DNA of 64,000 bases from Sindora glabra (taxonomy: Eukaryota > Streptophyta > Magnoliopsida > Fabales > Fabaceae), in NCBI GenBank assembly GCA_020226215.1, contig CM035227.1, positions 106,561,732 through 106,625,731 of the forward strand, written 5' to 3'. This document shows, piece after piece, positions 51,180 through 62,341 of this stretch. The notes beneath the pieces are model-generated. The model saw only the letters and a list, made by a program, of their open reading frames with translations. It had not been told where the DNA came from and did no database searches. A program made the position numbers and the translations under genes. Each line of letters starts with the position of its first letter. Position 1 is the first letter of the stretch.

Positions 51180-51925
51180 GTTGAAATATTACAAAAAAGT
51201 TATAGGAAAGATGAGGAATAATATATTATTTATAAAATAATATAAGAGTTAAAAATATAATATATAATTAGATAATTAAATTAAATTAATAACATATTTA
51301 TAATGTTTTATAATATAATAAAATAAAATATAAAATTATTAGCATAAATATAATAAATAATAATAAGAATGAGCACAGGAAAAATAGAGAAAAAATATGT
51401 GACGAAAGTAAAAAATGTAATATATAACTAAATAATTTACATTAAATTAATAATTTATTTATAGAATTTTTAAATAAAATAAAATACATAATTATTAGTA
51501 TAAATACAATAATAAATAATATTATTTGATTAAATAATAATGAAAATGAGCATAAGAAAGAAGAAAAATAAGTATGTAACTTATAAAATAATATAAGAAT
51601 TAAAAATGTAACAAGTACTTAAATAATCAAATTAAATTAAATTAATAATTTATTTATAATATTTTTTGAATAAAATTAAATATATATTTATTAGCATAAA
51701 TAATAACTATTATTGTAAATATAATAATAAATAATAATTATTTTATTAAATAATAGGAATGAGCACAGGGAAAATATGTGATTTATAAAAAATAAGAGTT
51801 TAAAATGTAATATGTAGTTAAATAATTTAACTAAATTAAATTAATAAATTATTTATAATATTTTTAAATAAAATTAAATATATATTTATTAGTATTAATA
51901 ATAATTATTTGCATAAATACAACTG
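51180..51925. repeat. AT-rich tandem array, about four units of 170-215 bp
   Basis: Recurring order: ataagagttaaaaatgtaat, tagttaaataattaaattaa, taataatttatttataatat, ttttaaataaaattaaatat, ttattagcataaataca, and then (a)gaatgagcacaggaaaaata at about 51367, 51541 and 51755. Units vary in length by indels. The last unit is partial. It lies 120-160 bp left of a Helitron-like end. Confidence 0.8.
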
Positions 51926-52344
51926 ACACAAATTTTTAACTTTTTGAATTTATTTTTATAATAAAAATAATATATTTTATTATTGCAATAATTTAATATA
52001 AATATAATTAATATCATAAAACTTTTATTTTCATATCTTAAATAAATTACCGTATACCTGTTCACTGCACGGATCTATTAACTAGTTTTATGCTCACTCA
52101 TGGTCAAATTTAAACTCCTATTATATTATAATTTATAATTATTATAATTATTATATCATAATCTTAATAAAGCACCATGATAACGGAGCACCACCGACAA
52201 CACAACCTCGCCGTCGCAGTGGCAGCAACCCCAACAATATGTCTCTCTGACATGTCAAACTCTCATTGGCTAATACACCAACAACTAATGATCGGAATAG
52301 CATCATCACAGGAACACAACAACTGCAGCCGCCGGGACACAACC

Positions 52345-52441
52345 GCCCCATAACCCAAAAACTGCGGCGGCAAATACGCCACGTGGAATGCACGGGGAGA
52401 CAGCCGCCATAACTTAAAAACGTCGAGGGCAAATCCGTCAC
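52345..52441 (+). promoter_or_regulatory. Imperfect 59-bp-spaced duplication with a G-box upstream of the At5g53440-like gene
   Basis: ccataacccaaaaactgcgg, then cggcaaatacgccac, at 52348-52382 is repeated as ccataacttaaaaacgtcga, then gggcaaatccgtcac, at 52407-52441. The first copy runs into CACGTG (52380-52385), a classical bZIP/bHLH binding core. It lies about 460-550 bp before the start codon, in a locally GC-richer promoter. Confidence 0.6.
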
Positions 52442-52765
52442 AAAAGTTCCAAATCCAGTTACTCCCCCAGTCTGCGCCGAGTCCCATTAACGCGATAAAC
52501 CAGCGAGAAAAATACATCTCAGCCTTCTTGGATTTTCTTCTCCTCTTCTTCCTATTTCCACATTTACCCTGGATTCACACTGTTACTAACTCTCTCTCCC
52601 TTGGGCTCCACCGTAATTTCCCCCTTATTCCTCCCTATTCGCCCCGCACCTTGCATCCTCATCGGTCCAATCACCGGTTAATCTCTCCTTCTCCGCCGTT
52701 TCGCATTTCGGAGCTTTGTCCTTTTGCTTCTCAGCCACATCACTATTTGCTCGCAACTTTGGATT

Positions 52766-52774
52766 TTAGGGTTT
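52766..52774 (+). promoter_or_regulatory. Telo-box-like motif in the leader of the At5g53440-like gene
   Basis: TTAGGGTTT, reverse complement of AAACCCTAA, lies 126 bp before the ATG; a second tagggtttg follows near 52828. The same motif occurs in the ATX leader. In plants such motifs occur in leaders of growth-related genes; function here is inferred. Confidence 0.4.
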
Positions 52775-52899
52775 TCTATTTATTGGATTGGCCGTTAACC
52801 GTTCAAATTTTGCTGGATAATTATTGCTAGGGTTTGCGGTCTTGATTTCAGTGTTCCGTTAAGTTGTTAGCCAGTAAGGGAATTGAGTTTGGTTTCGTG

Positions 52900-55800
52900 A
52901 TGCCGCGAAGTTCGAGGCATAAATCGAGCAAGCATAGTTCGAGAGATTCGAGGGAGTACTCGGACTCGGAGAAAGATTCAAGCTTGAAGGATAGGAAGGG
53001 GAGAGATGAGAGTGTTACCAAGGTATCCAAGGATTCAAGTTCGAGTGAGAAGCGGAAACTTGATTCTAAGGATGTGAAGGCTGTGCATGGTTCAGGGAAT
53101 GGGGAATATTCTGACGAGTATGGTTATTCGAAGCGGCGCAAGGAGCATGGCAATGACTGAGGCGGGAGATAGGGGGAATGATGACGAGGAGGATCGAGGT
53201 GAAGGATCCAAGAAGTCAAAGAGAAGAGATGGGAGTGTAGGAGTGTATGGTGAGGGTGAGGAGTTCAAAAAGAGTACTGGGAAAAACGAGGGGAAATACA
53301 AGGATTCGGATCGAAAGGAGAGTAGAGAAAGTGGGGCGGAAAAGGAACGTAAGTCTAAAGAAGGTAGAAGCGAAAGATCGGCTGATAATGAACAGCGGAG
53401 TTCCAAGCAAGTTTTTGAAAATACTGGTAAGGTAACTGATTAATTTGTGACATGTGTATATTATGCATTGGAGATTTAATTTTTTTTGAACTGAGGCATA
53501 TTCTACATTTATGTGAAAAAGGTCAGTTTTTCCATAACTGAAGCTGAGCTGCCTTCTTTTCAATTTGATTATAGTTTTATGCGAATCAAATATTAGAATA
53601 TGGGTGTTGAGGTACCTCCTATTTCTACCCCTCCTTTTTTGGTCGAATGATTAAGTATGTGACATTGCAGCCTTGGCTAAAGTTTATAACCTGTTATTCT
53701 GAATAATGAAAATTTGTACCACCATCTTCTAATTTTCTCTGGAGCAGAAATTGCTGGCCTAATTACGTTACTTTGTATATTATTGTCATTTTCCTGTTTG
53801 TTTTGTTTTGGCTGCGCTTTTAATTGAATAAAACTCCCATGCTGCATGCATGTTAGAGTAAATGCCAATATATAACAGTTCATTCCCTAAACTACCTTTC
53901 TCTTTTGGGGAAGGGGTGGGCCGGGTGGTGGTATGACTGGAGCCTATTATATAGTAGCTCTTGTGATCGCCTAACTCCTGTGTTTAATAAATCTTGATGT
54001 TATTAAGAAATGCCTTTGCTTGTACCACTGTTTTTATGTTTGTTCAATCCCAATCGCTTTTCTAATTACAGGGTTACTTTCACTCTCTTGATAATTGTAG
54101 TCACAAATTTTACCTTTTAATCTAAGTTTATTGCGGCTTTGATCTCTTTTGCATGAAATTGCTCATGTTAGCTAATCTGCACATAGTCCTTTCAACTAGT
54201 AAGCTGCCTTAGACATATGGAGCAGATAGTGCGCCCTACTGTTGAAGTGCATATTTTGCATTAAGATTTCAGTAATTCACATTATTTTTGGCTTCTTTTA
54301 TTGTGTTGTGCTTTATATCCATTGTTATGTTGGAGGGAAAAGAAGAGGGGGGGGGGGGGGAAGGGGGAAGCTGGGGTGCAGAGAAAAATTGTGAACGGAA
54401 GACTTTGTTTGGTATTGCAGATTAGTAGGATGCCTTTGGTTAAAGTGTTGCTGAATTATTTGTAGGATAGTAAGTTCAACTTTAGAAATGGCCTAAACTG
54501 ATATATGCGGACATGATGACGTTTTTATTACGTAATTGAGTTGTTTTAGCGCAACGAGATCTTTGATTTGAGGTTGAGTTAGATTATTTATTTTAAGCTA
54601 TTATCTCATTGGCCTCCAATTACGTTTCTCGATAGATATTATTATTTGTGATTAGAAAAAAAAAACTTGTGTTTCATTTCCACATTGCTGCTGTTCAGTT
54701 TATGATATTGGACACCTTCTCGTGGTAATATCTACTTTTCATGAAATTCATTAGTTAGTTTGCTATGATGTTGACAGGTATATGTTGTGGGGAGATAGTT
54801 GTGGAAAGAACGCTATATTTACTGATAATGGGATATAATATTTGTAGAATGCTAAAACTAATTTGCAACATTATTTCAGATAGGTGTTTTAGTTGTGTCT
54901 GGAGTTGAGATCTGATTTTACAGTAAAATAATTAGTGGGTTCACCTTTCTTTGTAAACTCTCACTTTGTAATGCTGGGTTTCGGAGATGATTCTTACTTT
55001 GTGGTTTCTAAAATCCTTTTGTGGAGGTCCTGACTTGCATTATGGCTGTTCTTTGGCAATGGCCTAAAAAAATTGCATTCTTATATTTTTATGTTTCAAG
55101 CGTCAGCACTGTTGTTTGGAGCCTCTTTTTGACTAAAAGCTAATGGCTATTTTAGGGGTTTGAGCCTGTCAGATTTGGATTGAAATTGGGCAGTAGGGTT
55201 GCCTTCATTTTGACTTCTTTTTTTTTTTTTGGAGGATTTGTTATTCTCTTTTCATGTATACTCTTTTGTATATATAAATTTTTGTTTATCAATAAAAAAA
55301 ATTTCAATATTGTGCTATAAAAATTAGAGTTTACTTGGTTTTCTAATTTATATATTTGGATTTTGGTTGAAGCATCCCTTGATTATATGGTTTGAATTCA
55401 TATATACAAGATTTTAAGCAATTTTGCAGTGTTCAGTGATAGATTTTGCTATTGCTGAAATTCACAATGTATGTTTCTGCTTTGAACGTATGCAGCTTCC
55501 TAAAGCTCCACCCTCCTCTTATTCAGTGTATGTTTGTATCTATTGTTAGCTATTTCTGAAGCTTGAGTTGTTTTTTGACTAGTCTATTGGCATGATTCGC
55601 GAGGCTTTTATGGTTATTACAAGGCTTTTGACTCTTTAGACAGACTTCATTGTGTCTCCTGCTTGAAAGATATATCTTACATCAGATTTCTACTGAAAAT
55701 TTGTTTTACATCAATTAACTAAAATTTTGGGGGAAATCTGATGTAACATCTGTCTTTTATGGATGAAATTGATGTAGAAATTAGACGCTTATGTGGTTAT

Positions 55801-58800
55801 AAGATGTAAAACGAACTTTTAGGGAGAATTTGATGTAACCTATATCTTTCAAGGATTAATTTGTTGGTTTAGTCATAATTTTATTAGTTTTTTCTATCTT
55901 ACATTTACTTATGTGTGTGTGATAACGTGAAGTAACAGTTTGGAATTGGATATTTTGTGTTTGATATGGGCTGGTAATTTAGTGGAATAAGGCTTTATTG
56001 TTGTTGTTGTTGTTGTTGATATTGGCTGGTAATTTAATGTGTAATTTGGATCCTGGAGAAGGGAAGTTAGAGGGAGAAAGAAATAGTGAATTGGTCCTAC
56101 AATGGAACGTCCTTTCCACCTATTTGTTTCTTACTCTGTCCTATTGATACTCTCCAATTGCTGGAGTCAATCGGAATCCTTTGTGTTTTAGAGAGAGTGA
56201 ATTGGAAATTTCAAATAAAAATTATGTTAACAGTAGGCCCAAATGTGGGTTGGATTCATTTGTGTATAGTTTATGCAGGATAAAGATTAAAGAAAAAACT
56301 AATATTTCTGTGTTTGGAGAAATATTTTGTCAATCAGAATCTGTTGTGTTTTAGAGAGAGTGAATTGGAAATTTCAAATAAAAATTATGTTAACAGCAGG
56401 CCTGAATATGGGTTAGCTTCATTTATGTATTGTTTATGCAGGATAAAGATTAAAGTAAAAACTAATATTTCTGTGTTTGGAGAAATATTATATCAGTGCA
56501 TCTGGGAGATTTGATTCATTGGATTATACTTTGTGATAGAGTTAGGTAAAACTAACATCTTTCAAATTAGAGATATTATCTTCTTCTCCCCCGCCCTCCC
56601 TATAGTAGAGATGATTGTGACAGTTTGTGGTGAAATATGGTTGTTTGACAAAATGTTAAAATTTTTATTTTGAGAATCAATACTTGGATATTATTTAAAC
56701 AAAATTTGATGATAGTGGCGCTGTGCCTTGATGAGGGTTAAATTTGTTGGTTTGTACTTTATTTGGCATAGATATTTAGGTAAATATTTTCCTTATGAGA
56801 AATTTTATTCAGAAACAGCCTCTGTATTAAGGATATTATCCAAATAATTGTTTTCCATATTTTAGACTTTTTTTTGGAAAAAATATTTTCAGTGTTAGAC
56901 ATTGTATTAATTATTGTTATTATATAAGGTAGTTGTTTGACCATTTATGATGATGTGGTTATTGCTGAAATGTCTTAGTTTTATTGGTTCGAGTGACATG
57001 ACAGGCTCATAGCTACTTGTAGGACTATGATTGGATTTGATATTGAATATTTAAATTGTTTTCTAGAATATATGGGTGGAGCCAGGTGGCGATGCAGGAC
57101 GCTATATAAAGTTCTGGAAACACGGGTTTCTTCCGTTTATTTTCTTTGAATATTCTTAAGCCCCATTCACTGTTGGCATGGTGCTTGTGGTTTATGCCTG
57201 CATGTTTTCTATAGGCAACTTGATTTCAGCTCTTGTTTTGTTGGATTTGACTTGATCTCTCAGTTGGGTGGATCTTGAAGGTGGTTTGTTGCAATCTTTT
57301 GCTGTTTGTTCTATTGATAATTAGATGTTTGGATTGATTGTTCGTGATAAAGTGCTTATTCGTATATGTCGTTGTTTGTTTATGCACATTTTTGAGATAT
57401 AGGTTTCCTTTGCTGCCTTATTTATTGTATTCATTCCAACTGTGCAAACGATGCCTATGTGCTCTGTTGTGTGCCTTACCTGTTCATAACCAATTAATGC
57501 TTGTATCATAATTCTTTCTGGAATCATCCTATATCTAGAACCCACAAATCCCTCAAATGGTGCCACAATCTATTCTATGTACAACAATGTGTTGAACTAC
57601 TTCAACAAGTCAGTGCTTAAGATATTTAGTATTGGGTGTTTGTACAGCAGCATCTACAACCCCTCTGTGGACCTCATAGCACAAAATGATATATTTTACG
57701 TGGTTTTGGACCTGATCAAGGTGTGAAAAGTCTAAAGATGCCTGCAGAATCTCATTTGGCAATTTCTTATTTGTGAAAGTGTGCAGCTGTTGGAGATGTT
57801 TTTATTTCCTATTGGTATTTTTAAAATATCCATAGTTTAACGAAACAATTGTTATCCTGTTTTTCTCATATCAGCTGAACTGAGTATGGTTTTGGGTAGA
57901 TCTGGCAGTCCTATGTTACTGTCATCATGATATGGGCTTAATTGGAGTGTTCTGGATTATTAGCACTTGATTATTAAAAGAACTCTGTTAAAGTCCTTCC
58001 TGACATTCTTTGTCCTCGAGAGTCTCTTAAGGCCTAATTGTTGCAAGCATGCTTCTAGAGTGTGCAATGACCACAACCATAACGGTGATGGATATGGAGT
58101 TTATACAGGTTGTAGATGTTTGTTTTAAATTTAAATATTTTCCTCCAAACATCAAAACCCCCTCCCTTCTCTATTGATGGAGTTATTGTGTACTTGTGAC
58201 GTGCAACGTGATGGTCCTTCTGATATTCTTTAATACCTTCCATGTGATTTAGTGTACTATGATTTTTTGTATATACACTCTTCATGAATTCTGATTTTTC
58301 CATGGGAGACAGTTGTTTACTTTGATCTCCGTCTTATTGCAGATTCAAAGGGTCTGGTTGAGTTGCGAAGCCCTGACCTCGAGAACCAGCCTGAGAAGAG
58401 CATGAGGAAGAGGAGGGGTTATTCTGGTGATGGGGATAAACATGAAGATGATTTTGGAGATGGTTATGATAAACGTTTGTTTGCTACGGATGGCATTGCT
58501 AAGGACGGAAAACAGAAGGATGAGAGGAGGAAGGATGAGAAACACAGAGACAAGTGCAAGGAAGAGATGGACAAGGAGAACAAACACAGACATGACAAGC
58601 AACGGGATGGACGCCCTGCAAAAGATCATTCCAGCAAGAGATCTGATGAAAAGCATACAAGGGAAGAAAAGGATAATGTAGAGTCACGGAAAAAGAGAAT
58701 TAAGCTTCCAGAGCATCAGCGTGACTATGATCGTGATGGGGATGGAGACCATGATTTAGTTTCTGCTCGTGGTCGTGAACGTAACAAAGATCGTGGTGGT

Positions 58801-61800
58801 GATTATGATCTTCATAGGGACCACAACTATGACAGAGATCGAGATTGGGACCATGAATGTGATAGAGATCACGATTGGGGCCATAATCGAGATAGAGACT
58901 GCGATCATGACCATCGCCATGATCGTGACAGGTCACATGGCAGTGACCGAGGTGTCAGGAGCAAAGAGAGTGGAGCAAAGAAAAGAAATCTGGATGATCC
59001 TGATGATTATGGTGACGCTAAATCTGGAGCTGGCATTGCCCACTATTCGAATGCAGAGAAGAGAAGTGCAAGCAGTGGTAGAGCTGATTCTGATACCGAC
59101 AGGGGACGATCACAGTCTCGTCAAGCTCATCCAGAGCTAACTGGGACTAGCAACAAACGAAGATCTTCTCCCATTCCAAATTCACATATTGACAAAGATA
59201 GATACAGGTGATTCTTTTTACCTTATAAATATATGGTGTAGTAGTTTGTTTTTGTTTTTCAAGATTATCTTTGGCAGATAATCCCTGCCTTTTGCATGTT
59301 TGCTGGGTGATACTAGGAAAGCTAATGTGCACGTATAGAATTTTTTAGTCTATCAGTGTATTGCTATTTTTGATGAGTGTTACTGCAATCAAGTAGTATG
59401 TGGAAGCTTTTCTCAGGAAGATCGATAACTAATATTTTTTAATACGGGAATCGTGTATGACATCTACTATTTATGCAGTTTTCCTTCTCAGGTTTGGCTT
59501 ATATATTTATAAATTTTATGGAACTATTCACCAGAACAAACAAGAGGTTTAGAAACTAGAGAGACAGCCTTGCCTTGTTTTGCCATGGGGGAGATCATTA
59601 CTGATGGTACCTGAGCTTGTTGATACTGCTATATGTTGCTGTCATGTTTTTCATTTTTACAATTTGATTACTGTGGTCTATCTTTTGCTTTGGGATCGAT
59701 TTGATGTTGTAGAATTAAGATGAGGGGGAAGTTATTTATAATCTGAACAATTATAACTAGTTCTCACATCCCCTTGGTTTCAGGAATGTGAATTTTGAAG
59801 ATTCAAAGCGCAGAGATTCATTGGTCGAACAGAGAACCAAGGGCTCAAGAGAGGGACTTCCTGGGCTATCAGAGAGAGGCTCTAAATATAAGTTAATGGA
59901 GAAAACCATTAATATAGATGATGGTCCTGTGGGAGATTTGTCAATTGAAAGGTCTTCTAGTTCCAAGGCTTCACCCTTGGGCTTGGTGGAAAGATCTCCA
60001 TCATCCTCTAGCATTGATCGCAGGTACACGAATAGAGGTAGTAGTAGGCGGAGTCTTGAAAATGAAGAAACTGGATGGAGGAACAGTGTTGATGTCAGAG
60101 ATTTCTTTGCTTCTGAAGACAGACCAAGTCGGGAGTTGTTGCCTGAGAAACCACTCTTGGATGAGTCATCTCAACCAGATTTATCTCTTCATGGTAGGAC
60201 CAGTCAGGGTATTCTTCCCCGGCCTGGATTCAGGGCTGAACCAGACAGACCATTTATTGGTTCATTAGAGGATGATGTTAGGGATAACTCCAATTCTCGT
60301 CACAGAAGAAGTAGCGATGCTGCTTTTGGAAGAGGGCATGGCAACTCCTGGAGGGGTGTTCCAAACTGGCCTTCATCTGTACCAAATGGCTTTGTTCCTT
60401 TCCAACATGGGCCTGGAGGTTTTCAAGCAATGATGCCACAGTATTCATCTCAATCCCTGTTTGGTGGTGTTAGACCTCCAATGGATGTTAATCATGCTGG
60501 TATTACTTACCATATCTCTGATGCTGATAGGTTTCCAGTTCACTTACGTCCGATTGGATGGCAGAATATGATGGATGGCGCTGGTCCTCCGCACTTGCAT
60601 GGATGGGATGGAATCAATGGTGTCTTTAGAAATGATCCACACATGTATGGTGGTACTGATTGGGAGCAGAACAGGCGTTTGACAAATATTCGTGGATGGG
60701 AATCCAGCTCTGATACTTGGAGAGAACAGAGTGTTGATCCAAAAATGGACTTGCAATCTCCAGCGAGTAAAGATGAATCTGTGCCAGCCCTTATAGATGA
60801 TGTTTTGGCTCAGCCGGCCATTCAGATGTCTCAGGATGAACACTCTCAGATTAACAATAATGAAGAAGTTCCTGAAACAAAGACATCTAATCTCGTATCT
60901 GCAGCAAAAGCATTTCCGAATGCTTTGTCCACATCTATTTCTGAAAAGGTGCCCGACATTAAAACGCCATTTGACAAGACTACTCTCAGCCGATCCTATC
61001 TTTCTAAACTTGACATTTCGGCAGAACTTGCACTGCCTGAGTTGTATGATCAGTGTGTCGGTCTGCTGAAAGTTGAAAAGAAAGCTAATATTGCTGGAGA
61101 TGCTGAAAAGGATTTTTATTCCGAGGTAAAATTTTTGATAGAACTCTTTACTGCCCTTCCCCTCCCCCCCCCCCCCCCACCTGCCAAATTCTATAACAAA
61201 TTTTGAGACTGAATGTAACATCTAGTGATCAAGTGTAATTGCAACTTAAAGCATTTTTGTGAATCCTGTTGAGAAGTAATTATATGTTGGTTCTGTGAAA
61301 TAGTGATATTTATTTAAATTGAGACTCTAAGCATGTGGCTGCAGCAAAGAACCCCTGATATAATTTTTTATTCCATCACTTGATTTAACAGGATGGCTCA
61401 AGAGCACGACAGAAATATGCTGCCAGGTTCTTGAAGCACTCATATTTTTCAGCAATGGACACTTCCATCTTCCAGGTAAACTACTTGATGAGATTGTAAT
61501 CTTGTTTGAGGTACACGCATACATACATACGTGTGTACATACGTACGTACATACATATATATATATGGTTTTTACCTGAGATTTGTATCAACATGCTTTT
61601 TCCTCATGCTACATGTTGACTTCAAATCTAGGATATATATTTAATGAATTCTTGACTCTTGATGAGTGCAAATGTCCTTTTAATTTTCAGAGAGCCATAG
61701 ACCTGTATAGGAAGCAGAGGGCAGCAATGCCAGATGGAGGGAAATTAGATATTATCAAAGCATCCATCAAGATGGAAGTGGTTGAGCCAGTGCCAGAGAA

Positions 61801-62341
61801 TATGCAGGTTTCTGCCTCAACTTCTGATGCTGTGGCAGACATGCCAGTGCCTACTTTAGATCTGAAGGAAGTGCAAATTATTTCTCCAGCAAAGGAGGGT
61901 TTGGTTGAGTTAGATGCCACCTGTAGCCAAGAGAGGCATGATCGTGGGCGTAACCATTCCTTGACGTCAGCCTTGTCTGAGCCATCTTCAGATCTCAAGA
62001 AACATGGAGAGCCTTTACCAATTTTGAATGAGAAAGGGGATGAAGTAACTCCTGAGCCTGTAATTTCTAGAGATGCAGAGCAGAATCACTCCATGGCTAT
62101 CACAGATGCATCTGTGTTGGTCCCTGCCTTGCAAGCTGGTGATGATGACATGAATAGGATAGCTAAAAGGCCTGATTTTGCCCATTGTGTGGATGAGAAG
62201 CCGGGTGTTGGTGAGACATTGGGTGATCCCTTAATTTTTGATGGTTCTCCCAAAGCTTGTGATGCTTTGATGCCTGGGTCAAATGAGTCTGAGTCACTAA
62301 TTTTAAGCCGGATACATCATTCTCCTGAAAGTACACATTGA
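52900..62341 (+). CDS. At5g53440-like: Highly charged RD/HD-rich protein, At5g53440-like (one-base frameshift in exon 1)
   Basis: Uncharacterised, probably nuclear protein that in Arabidopsis is labelled 'LOW protein: zinc finger CCCH domain protein'. Coding exons 52900-53426, 58343-59207, 59784-61125, 61392-61475 and 61691-62341 give about 1155 residues if one surplus base in exon 1 is ignored. The start MPRSSRHKSSKHSSRDSREY is a conserved SR/K-rich N-terminus; an in-frame ATG at 52864 exists but the family begins at 52900. Residues about 300-380 are a D/R/H repeat (RDRDWDHECDRDHDW type) as in splicing-associated proteins. Exon 3 encodes conserved SPSSSSIDRRY and a Gly/Pro/Trp-rich stretch; residues about 875-960 (LPELYDQCVGLLKVEKK; RARQKYAARFLKHSYF) look helical. 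The C-terminus is acidic and ends SRIHHSPESTH. I see no C-x8-C-x5-C-x3-H finger. The frame breaks between about 53,138 and 53,165. Confidence 0.88.
55661..55854. mobile_element. Fold-back (MITE-like) element in intron 1
   Basis: The left end cttgaaagatatatcttaca, then tcagatttc, and the right end (read on the minus strand) cttgaaagatataggttaca, then tcaaattctc, are imperfect inverted repeats of about 50 bp enclosing a 190-bp element; both arms continue to tttacatc. A nested inverted pair (ttacatcagatttc with gaaatctgatgtaa) lies inside. No coding capacity. No convincing target-site duplication could be seen. Confidence 0.7.
56167..56493. repeat. Tandem duplication, period 163 bp, two copies, in intron 1
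   Basis: Copies at about 56167-56329 and 56330-56493 share gtgttttagagagagtgaat, aattatgttaacag, ttatgcaggataaagattaa and tttctgtgtttggagaaata with few differences. Recent duplication within the intron. Confidence 0.9.
61161..61181. repeat. Poly-C tract in intron 3 of the At5g53440-like gene
   Basis: A run of ccccttcccctcccccccc type lies about 35 bp after the donor of exon 3. If the intron were retained the frame would run on into a Pro-rich tail and stop at 61206. Confidence 0.7.

Larger units (their letters stand above)
53427..58342 (+). other. Long first intron (4.9 kb) of the At5g53440-like gene
   Basis: Runs from gtaagg to tattgcag. It holds a G-run of about 17 near 54346, a (TTG)n tract at 55996-56017, a fold-back element and a 163-bp duplication (both listed). 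No nested gene was found. Confidence 0.85.

Noticed and set aside
52151..52517. Minus-strand open frames of 84-96 codons upstream of the At5g53440-like gene
   Set aside because: They arise from the GC-richer promoter and the imperfect duplication there; no family resemblance.
58345..58936. Open frames rich in His/Asp/Cys/Tyr on the opposite strand of exon 2
   Set aside because: Shadow of the D/R/H-repeat coding sequence on the plus strand.
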